Assembly: GCA_026075535.2 (NCBI GenBank)
Contig: AP026545.1
Span: 6,014,001 to 6,078,000 of the forward strand
From: Tricholoma matsutake
Taxonomy: Eukaryota > Basidiomycota > Agaricomycetes > Agaricales > Tricholomataceae
DNA length: 64,000 nucleotides
Direction of reading: 5' to 3'
Shown here: positions 45,940-58,631 of the stretch, piece by piece
Layout of the letters: each line of letters opens with the position of its first letter
How positions within the stretch are numbered: the stretch's first letter is position 1
Notes under the pieces: model-generated
What the model was told of the DNA's origin: nothing
The model's database searches: none
Seen by the model: the letters and a program-made list of their open reading frames with translations, nothing else
Made by a program: the position numbers and the translations under genes

Positions 45940-46270
45940 TGGAAGCTTACCTCGGCTAAGGTGAGCAACACTCAAAAGAGGGCCAAGACAGAAGTAAGAC
46001 CAGTGTGTATAAGAAAAGCAGTAGTAGGTAATACACAGAGTCACTAGAACGAGAGTGGAGGTGGGAAAAAGGGAAGTATGGAAAAAGGTCCGTGAGTGCA
46101 TATATATAAGTGAATAAGAAAAGCAGTAGTAGGTAATACACAGAGTCACTAGAACGAGAGTGGAGGTGGGAAAAAGGGAAGTATGGAAAAAGGTCCGTGA
46201 GTGCATATATATAAGTGAATAGTCTTGGTGTCAATAGTAGTCAACATGCTGAGTCAGCTCCAGGCTTACA
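45940..46270 (-). repeat. 5' LTR of the chromovirus (331 bp, internal duplication)
   Basis: Matches 38431-38656 but carries a tandem duplication of about 105 bp (from AAGAAAAGCAGTAGTAGG to GCATATATATAAGTGAAT), absent from the other LTR. A TATATATAA promoter-like box is therefore present twice. Confidence 0.93.
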
Positions 46271-46275
46271 CCACC

Positions 46276-46710
46276 ATCGACTTGCTGTCGATGTTGAATG
46301 ATCGGAAAACATCCCATGATGACCAAAATTAGGACATTTCTCACTGAGCTCACGTGACTTTGATGGATTTCTCATAATGTTAGGGAATTTTTCCTGCTCA
46401 GACCACCTGTGGAAAACCTCCAATTCTTTCAGAATCATGTTCAGCTTGGGGAAAGCTGTCGATTGCACTATTTTTCATATTTTTCCCAGTTTTTTCAGGG
46501 GTTGGCCAAAAATTTTGGGGTACATTTTCCCTGATCATTGATTGGGCAAAATCAGCTCATGAATATTAACTCAATAGGTCCTAAATAAGATGTTCCTGCA
46601 ATAAAATGGGTAATTCAGGGTTGGGTGGATGGTGGATCTGGCATTGATTATTTTTGTTGACTTTGTTTGTCCGCGACTATACCAGTTAAACTGAGTTTGA
46701 AACCTGAGAT
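46276..46710. other. Spacer between chromovirus and GH131
   Basis: Short non-coding stretch, presumed 3' UTR of the GH131 gene plus the retroelement target site; nothing else recognised. Confidence 0.5.
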
Positions 46711-47839
46711 CTAATGAGTGCACATGCTAACACCATCGATGGCTTTCTCAACAAAGATTCCTGAGAATAAGAGACACTCTGTTGTTCCTTCTTGAGTGCC
46801 ATAGTGTACAACATCCTGTTGATTTGCAAGGGAATCTTGGACATTGGCCAGTGGAAGCTACATCGAACAAGCTTCGTGTCAGTGACCGACTGCTATAGTG
46901 CTGCTTCCACCCACCTTCAGAATGCCGAAATGGAAATCGCCTTGACCCGCTGAGCCGGAAGCTGTAGTGGTGTTTGGTACTTTACCGGTTACAGCTCGAA
47001 GCTGGTCCTTATCCTTTGAGTAGAAGACGGACAGCGCTCGTTGATCCCAGTCAATCTGGATCGCGAAATTATGCCAGACTCCAGGTGAAAACGAGGTAGT
47101 GAAAAGGACATTTAAAGCATGATCAAGGACTTTGAAAGAATGGGCAGCGTCCGCAGGAAGTGGTCCTTTAGGAATGGTGAACGGTGAACCTATTCATGCT
47201 CAATCCAGACACGACAAGAATCATGACTAACACAATCGAACCTAGTTGAATTCCAAAAACGTGAGTTCCATCGCTGCGCTCAATGAAAACGATCTGATAT
47301 TCATGATCGTAGTTGAGTGGCTTCTGTTCATCCATCTTGATAGAAAAATGGAAAGCAGTAACTTCAACTTCCATTTCTGCGTCCAATGCTCTGTTGCTCC
47401 CATTTTTCTGAGCAATTAATTCAGTCCGACGAAATCCCGTTTGAGGTAGGTTTGATCCCGGAGAAAAAATCGAGGTATTGTCAATCGTGACAGAAATAAC
47501 TTGTTCCATGGTGATATATGGATTCCAAAGGGGGGTAGGTGCAATTCTGTGGTCTAGCAGCTTAGTGTACTGGATTGTGTGAGTTATTTCGGTTGTACAG
47601 AAAACGATGGGGAGTTAACGCACGTACGACGCCTTCTGGCTTCCTTTGACAACCCTAGCCAGATAGAAAAGTCCACAACTAGGACGAATGTCCAACAGCT
47701 CAATAACTCACGTCAAGTAGGGGCCTAAAGAAGTATCCAGCGAATCGTTCTTCAACGTGAAAGGAGCACGGCCATCATAGATGGTAGGCTTCCCAACAAT
47801 AGTAGAAATCAACATAAACAACAGAAGGAAGGTCATCAT
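46711..47839 (-). CDS. Glycoside hydrolase family 131 protein (secreted beta-glucanase)
   Basis: GH131 enzymes act on beta-1,3/1,4/1,6-glucans outside the cell. The ATG at 47839 starts a signal peptide (MMTFLLLFMLISTIVG), then KPTIYDGRAPFTLKNDSLD and GPYLT. Exon 1 ends at a GTGAGT donor (47711). A short exon gives VVKGSQKASY. The next has YTKLLDHRIAPTPLWN, MEQVISVTIDNTSIF, FRRTELIAQKNGS, FHFSIKMDEQKPLNYDHEYQ, FIERSDGTHVFGIQLG. After an intron (GTTCGA...GAATAG) come SPFTIPKGPLPADAAHSFKV and WHNFAIQIDWDQRALSVFY, GQGDFHFGIL. The last exon has DVVHYGTQEGTTECLLFSGI and stops at 46711. About 265-275 residues, without a visible carbohydrate-binding module. All exons keep frame; apparently intact though 440 bp from a retroelement. 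Confidence 0.88.
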
Positions 47840-48377
47840 GGCCGTGTTACATGTAATGGGGCTTGTTCTTTGGTCGCATTTATGTAAGAAAACATCGGCG
47901 GAAGGGATTTCCTCGGTATTAGGCTAAGGTCCTGAAGCGGTTGCAGAAGGGCCGGCCCGATGATCGGAGGACTTTCAAAGAATGCAACCTTGTTCGAGGC
48001 TAGTGGTAGCACCGACCTGAAGGACGATATTTTGAGAAGACCAGTGCCTGTTGCTAAGCAACTATTGCACAAAGATCGCTACTCGGTACTCGTTGCTGCG
48101 TGGAAGCCAAAAAGATTGTTTCACAGCTGTGGGCCATTGCTCTCGGAGAATTCTGGAGCACAGAAAGACCAAGCAAGGAACTAATCAGCCTGATGGTCAT
48201 CATCTTCATGTTCGTTCCAGCAGCATTGTTGAAGTTGTGACTAAACTTGATTTGGTCCAAGCTTGTGATCAATATGATATTATTATGGTCTTTGATGATC
48301 TTCATAGATACGTTGAAGCAATCTGGAGGGGAAGGGGTCAGATCGAAGACCGAACAAAAAATAAAATCTCTGCCCAC
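47840..48377. other. Upstream region of GH131
   Basis: About 540 bp between the GH131 start and the 3' end of the glutathione synthetase gene; it holds the GH131 promoter and the 3' UTR of its neighbour. No separate gene supported. Confidence 0.5.
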
Positions 48378-50168
<1,791 letters not shown>

Positions 50169-50286
50169 AGTGAATAGCAAAGTTTGACTTAGCATAATCC
50201 TATTTCACTTCAGGGCTAGTCAGATATAGCGCCGTACAGACAGTACACGGTTTACAGTTGCGTATTATAATAAGTAACTAGCATGT

Positions 50287-53200
50287 TTACTCGTCGAAGA
50301 GCCCGTTCAGTCGTTCTACCAAAACCTGGCCTCCCCATTGACCCAAGCACCGAAGACGTAACTCCTTTACCTCTTCGCCCACAGCATCAAAACAACGGGG
50401 TTGGAGCAGACACTCCCCAGTCATGCGCTGTTGATACCTCACCACTTGCCTAACCACATCGGGGCTCCCTTGATCCATAACCGCCGCCAACAACTTACTA
50501 CCCCTGTCTTCGTTCCAGCCAACGTCGTGATAAATATCCTGCCAAATATTCGACGCGACATGATGCAACGCCACCAAGTGAAGAAAGCCTTGAAGCGCAT
50601 CCTTGAGTAGTGACCGGAGATAATGCCCAATCATTTGTGCATCCGACTCAGTTGGCCATAGATATTCTCTAATATCCTGACAGATAACTTGATCAACCGG
50701 AATGCGGATGGTCTTTAACAAATGGGCATAGTCGTTCCACAAATGTTTCCGATAATCAATAGGATATCGCATTGACGTTGGTATGAGGAGCAGGCGAGCA
50801 AAAAGTGGATGAGAAAATGATATCGCATCGTATAGGGCAAGAAAATCAGTGTAGTACTGGTAGAACGGTGTCTTCCCCAAAAATCGGGTAGCAACTTCCT
50901 CCAAATCACTGGCAGTCGCTGCAGGCACGACTAGCATAGCGGGCGAGGCACGGGAAGGCGCGACAGTATATGGCTGCAAGAGGTCGTCCATAAGTTGAGC
51001 AACGGTTCTATCGCGAAACACCTCTTCTGCGGAATCGTTTTGCGGCTGACCATGCTCGAGCATGAACACCTTCATACACCCAAATGTAACTTCTTCGCGG
51101 GTTGGAACGAAATCAGTCAGCGAGAAGCGATTAAGGACCTCTCGAGCAATCTTTGTAAGTAACAACGAGGCTCGGGTAATTTCGGCTTCAGAAGCATCCC
51201 AAGATGCAGGCAAGGATTTGAAGACTGTAGAGCTCCCTGATCGGAGTAGATGATCCAGTGGCGATAGCGTCCAATCGCGGTCAGCAGGAAGTCCAGATTC
51301 ACGGATAGCAGATGCTGATGGGAGACGTTGTGTGGTTGCAAGCATAATGGACTGAGGGGTCGAATGCAAAGGGTCGATATAAATATCCTCCTGAGGTCGC
51401 AGTGTGTGAGATAGGAATGGCTTGATCACTGACATACCACCTCTCTCCCATACGACCGGGGGTAACTGAATGTCTCTGGAGGTTGTCCAATGGGCGGTCA
51501 ATAGATCTGCTAAGTCTTCCATTATCTGGAGGGCGAACTCTTCATCGCCGGGGAGTAATTTGCATACAATTGCCAGAGACTGCGCCATCCATAACTCTTG
51601 CGAGGTACCCGGTAGTCGTCTGGATAGTTGAAGATAGGAGTAAAGCAGTCCCGACAGTGGTCGACAAAACACATATGTACGCGGGTCAATTTTTAGTAAT
51701 GACCAAAGAGGATGGACTGTTATCTTGGCGCACAGTTCCGAAATCTGATGGAAAGGAAGAGCAAAGGGAGGAGAGGCAAGTGGACCATAGGAGAGAGGCG
51801 GAAGGCATGCTAGCCATAGCCTTATTGCTGCTGCCAACGTATTCGCATATCCAGCCAGGGCTCGAAGATGCATATAATCCTGCCCAACGGAGGTCGATCC
51901 AAGTTGTGACAGCTGGCCCTGGATGGTACTAACAGCACCGTGTACAACTTCTTTCTCCTTCCCGCCCTCAAAGCCGCTCTTTAGAAACTCGATGCACTCT
52001 GCCCTCTCAGACGACCCAGCTCTGACTGCATTGATCCTCGCCCCTTCTAACCAAGCAGCCTGGACACGCCACACCCCCGCCCATACATCCCATCCGTCCT
52101 CTTCAACTCCCAGTCGATTCGACAGCTCTCGCACGTCTGCATGCCAGTCCCACCCAACAACCTGACTCCACAGAATGTCATGACTAGGGGTAGTCCGATG
52201 CGGATTGACTGCACAAACTATCCATGCCTCCAACAATTCTGTCCAGGTTGCTCTCAATCGTTGAGACATGCAGACATCAGAGATGATGTATTGTGCTAAT
52301 TGCGTCAGGGGCATCATGGCAGTGGAGGCGATATGGGAGTAAAGTCCGTACGACGCCAAGGTAGTGTAAAAGCGAAGTGTTGATGTGAGGAGAGCTGTAG
52401 CAAGCTGTGGAGGGTACGGCGAGGTTGGCGGTAGCATGGTGACGAAGCGTAGAAGGGAGTCAGCAAGGTCTCGAAGGGAGACGGCATTTGATCGTGAGGA
52501 TATCGCAAGGACAGTGAGGAGTTGCAGCGCTGAAGGATTTGGCGGGGGAGAACCGCTGGTTTCAGGTATAGATGTCAGAATGAAAGCCTGCACCATGCTG
52601 GGGACGAGGTCTGGGGTTGTCGTTATGGAGGTAGCAACGTCGTTACTATGTAGAGCTAGTCGACGGAGGACATCCAAGAGGCGAGATATGGTTTCCCGAG
52701 GTAGCTCCCCCCGAGCAAAAAACACGGCGATCTGCGGAAGGATAAGATCCAAAGGTAATGAATTGATTGCAGCGTCGTCAGCAACCTCCAACTCTACCCC
52801 TTCAATATCCATAACTTCTTCATCCCATCCTACAACACATTGCCAGATGACTTCAATAGCTCGGGCACCTACACTTCCTCGTTCAGACATCGCTTCGACT
52901 CCAGCAGCTACAATTCTTTTTCGCAGCTCCTCCTCTTTTCCCAGAAAGTCACCCATCCCTTCCACCTCTCCGTGCTTCAACCGCGCGATCCTTTGTGCTA
53001 TTCGGGCAAGAACTCCAAGCATGGTAGCCCGCTGTGCGGGAACGCTGGAACGCGAGAGTAAAAACACGTCGTCGAGGGTATATCCCGCGTGTTCACCTTC
53101 GGCATGATGGTGTAGACCAAGATGCGTTGGAAGTTCTGAGGACAGAGAAGGAGGCACCGGCTTGCCTGTGAGATCGAAACGAAGGGAAGATGGTGTATCC

Positions 53201-54245
53201 GATCCTGGTGATGCCAAGGATTTATCCATCCAAGCAAGATTGGGATCGTTCGCAGGGGCATCTGGGAAATAGCGGCGACGAATATATTCTGCAGTGCCCT
53301 CTTCAGGCTCAATCATTATTGTGTCTTCTGATGGGGCAGGCGTCTCTGGTTTTAATGTGCCTCCCCACTGACCAAGGGACACAGCAGAGCCATCGTCCAG
53401 AGGTGGTGGTAATGAGAGAGGTTTTCTTCGGGGCGACGGGGGAGCAGAGTCATATACGTGAACATCTTGCGGTGAGAGCTCCGCGAACCGAAGACGGCGA
53501 TCAGCACGACTAGATGGACGTGTGCTACTCGTTGATAATGCGGGCAGTGGAGAAGACACTGAATGAGATGTTCAGAAAACGTGAAGCCTTCGGACCCAAC
53601 ATATAGATAGACTCTCTCATGTAGCATAGCTACATCCACGAGTCATGGAACGCCCCTTTAAAAATGAAAAACAAGCCGCAACTCACCTCGGTTAGATGAG
53701 ACCTGGTGATGGTTGGACGTGATCGGGACTAACATACCGAGTGGCAGAAGTTAGCTTTATAAAATATAGATAAAGGAAATGCTCGGACCTTCATCCAGTG
53801 AGCGATCTTCATTAACAGCAAGCTGGTTGCGGTCTACGATCAAGCTCTCGTCTGGTTTTGCCGCCTCTCGAACCCTTGCCTGCTGGACACGCTTTAACAA
53901 ATCACCCACACCTACTCCGAAGCGCGCGATTATCTCCTGTCTTTCCTCCTCCCTCTCACCCTCAGTCATGCTTTCCACTCTTTCCTGGTTTTCAAGGCTC
54001 ACTTGCTTCCTCCATTCGTCCGGGTCGACAGCTTCCGGTTTTCTGGCAGTTTGAATGATAATAGGAACATCTTGTGGCCTTGTTGAACTGATTTTTTCCC
54101 TGCTACGGGCGAAGGCGCTTTTGGAACGATGTTGGACCACAGGAAAGCCAGTTTTTCTTGACGCAAAGACTTGAGGAGCTGTGGGAGTAAAACTAGGGTT
54201 ACGTTCGAAAACAGAACCGATTATGGCTGAATTGCGATCGGACAT
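50287..54245 (-). CDS. RBA50: RNA polymerase II-associated protein 1 (RPAP1/Rba50)
   Basis: RPAP1 proteins help assemble and import RNA polymerase II. Exon 1 (54245-53789, MSDRNSAIIGSVFERN) carries the N-terminal RPAP1 helix (DEWRKQVSLENQERVESM, GEREEERQEIIARFG, DLLKRVQ). Exon 2 is only 42 nt (53728-53687). Exon 3 (53558-50287) has RRLRFAELSPQDVHVYDSAP, EEGTAEYIRRRYFPD, LRFDLTGKPVPPSLSSELPT, HLGLHHHAEGEHAGYTLDDV and LSRSSVPAQRATMLGVLARI, the RPAP1 C-terminal domain, followed by about 850 residues of helical repeats. Total 1256 residues, within the family range. Frame holds across both junctions (SLDEV-PITSNHQ...SNR-VSSPLPALS). The 3' end is about 120 bp from the GSH2 start region. Confidence 0.92.
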
Positions 54246-54972
54246 CGCATCGAGGTTGGGTGCAGTTTGCGTGGGTCGCAGAGCACAACGAAGCGCTCAT
54301 CCTCGCCGTACGCGACACAGCTTGGTAATGTTACATAATTAAAACGGCCCTCGGCCCCTCCTCGGCCTCGATTTGCCGAACTTATGGTTTGATAGTAGTG
54401 CAACCCTCTCCAATTGTGAGTGGAGAATTTACTACTTAGTAACTATACATATAGGTGGAGTTGCTGGGTTGAGGTGGTTGAGGTGGGGGGAAGTGGTGTG
54501 GTTGTCGTCGTTGGTGGTGGTGGTGATGAGCTGGCAGGTGTGATGATGCAGCTATGTGCTTTGTCATCACACCCGCGGGAATGGTATGTAGTGTAGTATG
54601 ATCACTTATCTGTACTGACTGTTTAGCCTGTCAGTTTAGGCTTGCATAATCTTCTGTAATGTCAAGTGTTCAATTCTCGTGTGGGCATTTACTTTTTCAT
54701 ACTATATTACTAAGCAAGGCTGCTTTCATTCCTATCGGAATCCTATGTTGTCTGATGTCTTAGCATAACTTCAGACTGAGTCCTATGTGATTCCTATGAT
54801 CAGAAATTCTGATAGTCTGATGGGAATCTGATTGGACTACATCAGACTGGACTAAGACTAAACCTGCCATTTCATGTCAATTTGGCTGGTGAAAATGACA
54901 TCGGAATATGGTTGGATTCCAATCGGAGTCTGATTGGAATCATTAGAATCATCAGATTCCTATAGGAATATG
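54246..54972. other. Spacer with simple and GGAATC-type repeats
   Basis: 54460-54535 is G/T-rich simple sequence (GGTTGAGGTGG, GTTGGTGGTGGTGGTGATG). 54730-54970 has repeated short blocks around TCTGATNGGAATC and CCTATNGGAATC in both orientations. No gene. It ends at GGGGGGAGTGTAAAGACCTC (54973-54992), also present at 32521-32540. Confidence 0.6.
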
Positions 54973-54992
54973 GGGGGGAGTGTAAAGACCTC

Positions 54993-56200
54993 CCACTATC
55001 CCAGCATCAAGCCTGGTGGATGGAGTACCTCACACAGTACAAATACACTATCACCTACATCAATAGTGAATAAAATACAGTTGCTGACATGCTTTCATGT
55101 TTGCCAGACTGCATCAATGATCAACCCCAGAACATTACAGCAGGAGCAATTTTTTCCATTAACAGTGACCCAAAACTGGTGAAGCAGATTAAGCATGGGT
55201 ATCAAGTCAATCTGTGGTGTGCAGGTATCCTCAATGACATGAAGAGGAACATGCTTGATACCAAACTTAACATTTCCCTCAAACACAGACTATTGTTCAT
55301 TGGCAACCGGCTCCTTATTCCAAAGTACATGCATCTACATGAACATCTCTTCCAGATGGCACACGATAACCTAGGACATTTTGGAAGTGAGAAATTGTAT
55401 GCATCCTTACATGACGATTTCTACTGGCTGAACATGCAGAAAAACCTCACATCAGGGTATGTTGTGAGCTGTCCTGACTGCCAACAAAACAAGTCAGGTA
55501 CTGCAAAAGTGGCAGGCCCCCTGCATCCTCTCCCTGTCCCAGGTGCACATTTTGAATCCATGGTGATAGACTTTGTGGGACCTCTGCCTAAGGATGATGA
55601 ATTTGATGCAATCGTCACTATGACAGATCATTTGGGTGCCGATGTCCAGATTGTTCCCTGTACAACAACAATCACCACCAAAGAGTTTGCCTACCTGTTC
55701 TTTGACAAGTGGTATTGCAAGAATGGATGCCCAGTGGAGATCATCAGCGACCGCAACAAAATTTTCATCTCAAAATTCTGGTGAACACTCATGAAACTTA
55801 CCAGCATCAAACACGAAATGTCAACATCATATCATCCTCAGACCGATGGCACCTCAGAATGATCAAACAAGACTATCATCCAGTGCCTCAGGTTTCATGT
55901 CAAAAGGAATCAAAGAGGCTGGGCAAAAGCCCTTCTGAAAGTCCAGTTCAACATAATGAACACAGTAAGCCCATCGACAGGCTTTTCTCCTTTCATTCTG
56001 AAAACAGGCTGTTCACCTCAACTTGTACCACCCCTTGTGGACATACTGAACAATGATGACCCCGGTGACCCTGCATCAACAATGGCAGCTCGAGAATTTG
56101 TAGAACAAATGGACCTGAACATGACTTATGGCTACCGACAAGTGAAGTCATCAACACGGAAGCTCTCAACACTTGGGAGAAGGAGAACAAATAATTTTTC
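54993..56200 (+). mobile_element. Ty3/gypsy pol relic (RNase H end to integrase)
   Basis: Starts in the RNase H domain (LSQHQAWWMEYLTQYKYTIT, then stop, NTVADMLSCLPD), then the integrase zinc finger (HLFQMAHDNLGHFGSEKLYA, CPDCQQNKSG), core (FESMVIDFVGPLPKDDEFDA, VTMTDHLGADV, KNGCPVEIISDRNK) and, after stops, TSYHPQTDGTSE and NTVSPSTGFSPFILKTG. The 5' part, protease and RT, are absent, and no LTR pair is visible. A separate lineage from the chromovirus at 38-46 kb by sequence. Dead. Confidence 0.88.
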
Positions 56201-57269
56201 AATATGTGAGTGTAAGAGATTCTCTCTTACCAGCATACTTGACACCATCCTTGCTATTCTTATTACTATTACTTAAGGTGCACAATCACATGTCACTAGG
56301 TTGATTATTGTATGATTGTCTTCGATAGCATCATCATCTTGAATTCATACAAATCTTCTGTTTACATTGTTTCCTCCTTGAGTGTTAGGAAGCAACTGAG
56401 TGCTTCCTTTCCACAGGTAAAGTCCAGTTGCAACCAGTTGCAACCAGTCTTTTAGTATACAAATAAGTACATAATATATACTGTATGAACATAGAGAATG
56501 GGTTGTACCCGGGATTCATATTCATTTGCAAATGTTTGTGTGCACATGGAAAGTTTATGTCATTGTTTATGACACAAACCAATGATCACCAACTGCCACC
56601 ACTACCACCATCAACATGATGACCACCACCACCACCACCTCAACTGGAACAGCGACAATGACAAAGAGCTGTAGGGGGTGAATGACGGGCTGGGGGTGGG
56701 GTTTCCCACCCCAGCTCATCATTGGTATCCTTTTCTTTTTTTCATTAGTCTGTATCTTTACTGACTAAGTTTCTAGTTTACAGGGAATGGCAATGCAACA
56801 ACCCCACCAGGGAGGCACATTATAAGGGCAACCTCAGCCTCTAGCAAAGGGAAATCCAAAGTTAAAATTATACTACATATTACAGGGATTGGAGGCGCAC
56901 CTAGCAAAGGGAAATTCAAAGAGAAAACTCTGAGGACCCCTTTGCCAATGCCCAGTATATGTGAAGACTGCAAAAATCAAATAATAATCTAGAAATAGAA
57001 AAGGCAGAGATAGGCAGATCAAGGCCACCAAATGACATCATACCAAGGGGTAGATGTCAGAAGGGGTGCTCCGCCTCTAAATATAAAACTGTCAACATGC
57101 ACAAATGTGATAGAAAGGGAAATTAGTAATAAAATAAGGAAAAATCATAGAAAATGAAGAATAGAAGGAAATGAAGTGAGGAAAAATATAGGACGAACAT
57201 AAAGAATAGGAGAAACACACAGGGCACCCCCCTAAGTCCCCCCTAGTCCCCTTACACATGTCACATAGC
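56201..57269. other. Spacer, simple repeats and a G/C hairpin
   Basis: CCACCACTACCACC microsatellite (about 56595-56640), a near-perfect hairpin GCTGGGGGTGGG/CCCACCCCAGC (56690-56716), and a duplicated CTAGCAAAGGGAAAT (about 56834 and 56901). No gene. Confidence 0.6.
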
Positions 57270-57970
57270 ATCAGAACCACCCCGCCTGCAAGCCACTGCT
57301 TGCGGGGGGATGTGGAGCTGCTTGTGATGTCACCGACAACAACGATGCCAGGTGATGATGACCCCTAATGACCTTGAGACCAGTGGCATCGACCCAGCAC
57401 CCACCCCCACTGCTACGAGCAACTGCTTGTGGGGTGGATCATGGGTGCTAACAGCTAACTAAACAGATAACCCTGGGACAATAAATGACAAACAACAAAT
57501 GAGGGACAATGAGCAATAACAAGCAAGGGACAACAAGCAAGGGACAACAGACAAAGGATGGCGAAGGACAGACAATGGATGTGGGAATCCAGTGGGATGA
57601 CAGACAAAGGATGGCAGACAAGGGATGGCAGACAAGGGATGGCAGATGAGGGATGGCACACAAAGGATGAAATGATGGATGACAGGTGACAGATAGCTGA
57701 CAAGCAAAGGACAGCGGGCAGATGCCCCCATATCCTGTCCTCACTCACTGGTGCCCCCGTGTCCACCTCCCACTCTCACTCACCACTGCCACCACCCCCC
57801 ACACTCACTGCAAATGCGGGATAGTGGGGGTAGTTCTTTTTCCTTTGTTTTTTGTATGTTAGTGGGGACCCCTCACACATCTTGTGGGGGGGTTATCTTT
57901 TTCTTTTGTTTATTATCTGTAGCACCCTCCACTGCTGCAAGCCTCTGCTTGCAGGGTGTGAATGTAATTT
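57270..57970. repeat. Minisatellite region and GC-rich hairpins
   Basis: 57470-57720 is a purine-rich tandem array of about 12-bp units (GGATGGCAGACAA, GGGACAACAAGCAA). It is flanked by hairpins built on CTGCAAGCCNCTGCTTGC(A/G)GGGTG (57285-57310, 57400-57436, 57925-57960). Open minus-strand frames here are products of the simple sequence. Confidence 0.8.
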
Positions 57971-58004
57971 TAGAATATATATTAGTTGTAATAAATATAT
58001 TAAT

Positions 58005-58200
58005 TGTTGGTCTTGACTGGTTCACAACCAGTCACGACTAGTCTAAGCATGGACCAGTCATAAACCAGTTCAGCAACTGTAAGGCAACCGAGGAGGACTG
58101 GTCTACACCAGTCTGGTCCTTGGTTGCATCAATATTGAGAATATAGGCAACCAGTCCAGTCCACAGTTGCCCCTGTCAGGGTCAAAAAAAAACAGACCAG
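58005..58200. repeat. Cluster of GACTGGT/ACCAGTC palindromes
   Basis: GACTGGTTCACAACCAGTC and GACTGGTCTACACCAGTC are near-perfect hairpins among further ACCAGT/CTGGTC copies, ending at about 58200. Possibly a worn MITE; no boundaries found. Confidence 0.6.
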
Positions 58201-58328
58201 ACTGGACTTTCAAACACTAGGCACATACCTTACAGAGATTGATTGATGGATGTGCAGTTGCCCTGCTTATCTTATCAGCTGGATTCTTCTGTGCAAACAT
58301 CTTGTCAGGGAAGGCAATATAATCTTGG

Positions 58329-58631
58329 ATGATGTGCCACACCAATTTGTCCTTTTTCTTCAACCTTCATCAAGAGCACTATCCTCCCTACTACAAACTG
58401 CCAGGGATTATCTATGAGAAAGACATGGAGAGCAATGAGAGGGTAGAAATTCAGGTGGTAGGAGACAACCTACAGGGAGTGCAGAGAGTGGCCCATACTT
58501 CAGAAACCATCAAACAGCCTCCACAAAATTCTTCAAGCCTTCCCTGGCATGTTACTCAAGTTGATCCATCCCTGCCAAGTGCCTCAGGTAACTCAGAGAG
58601 ACAAGCTGTCAAAAACAGAGGGGACCATAGC
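58329..58631 (+). pseudogene. Unidentified reading frame interrupted by a hAT-like element
   Basis: Encodes a polar stretch (EKDMESNERVEIQVVGDN, VDPSLPSASGNSERQAVKNR) of no recognised family. It is open up to the insertion point at 58632. After exact removal of the 1529-bp element and one TSD the frame continues for about 46 codons from 60169 (KSINLYSKYSKYFIPKHCFS) to a TGA. Whether it was ever a gene is uncertain. Confidence 0.3.

Larger units (their letters stand above)
38431..46270 (-). mobile_element. Ty3/gypsy chromovirus, 7.84 kb with insertions, TSD CCACC
   Basis: Direct repeats at 38431-38656 and 45940-46270 are the LTRs (minus-strand ends TGTAAGCCTGG...GGTAAGCTTCCA), flanked by CCACC at 38426-38430 and 46271-46275. 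A polypurine tract (GAGGGGGGGAGGG) abuts the 3' LTR on the minus strand. Order on the minus strand: gag, zinc knuckle, protease, RT, RNase H, integrase, chromodomain, which is the Ty3/gypsy (chromovirus) order. The coding region is interrupted by a 961-bp hAT-like element (43849-44809), an insertion of about 987 bp (41137-42123), frameshifts and stop codons, so it is complete in structure but inactive. The nearest host gene, GH131, ends 440 bp away. Confidence 0.95.

Noticed and set aside
52385..53107. 240-codon plus-strand frame
   Set aside because: Antisense of the RPAP1 coding exon, whose minus-strand frame has clear domains.
57448..57766. Overlapping minus-strand frames of repeated Cys-His-Pro-Ser
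   Set aside because: Translation of the minisatellite in three frames.
57280..57970. CRISPR-like array
   Set aside because: Units are short, contiguous and degenerate with no spacers; the genome is a eukaryote.
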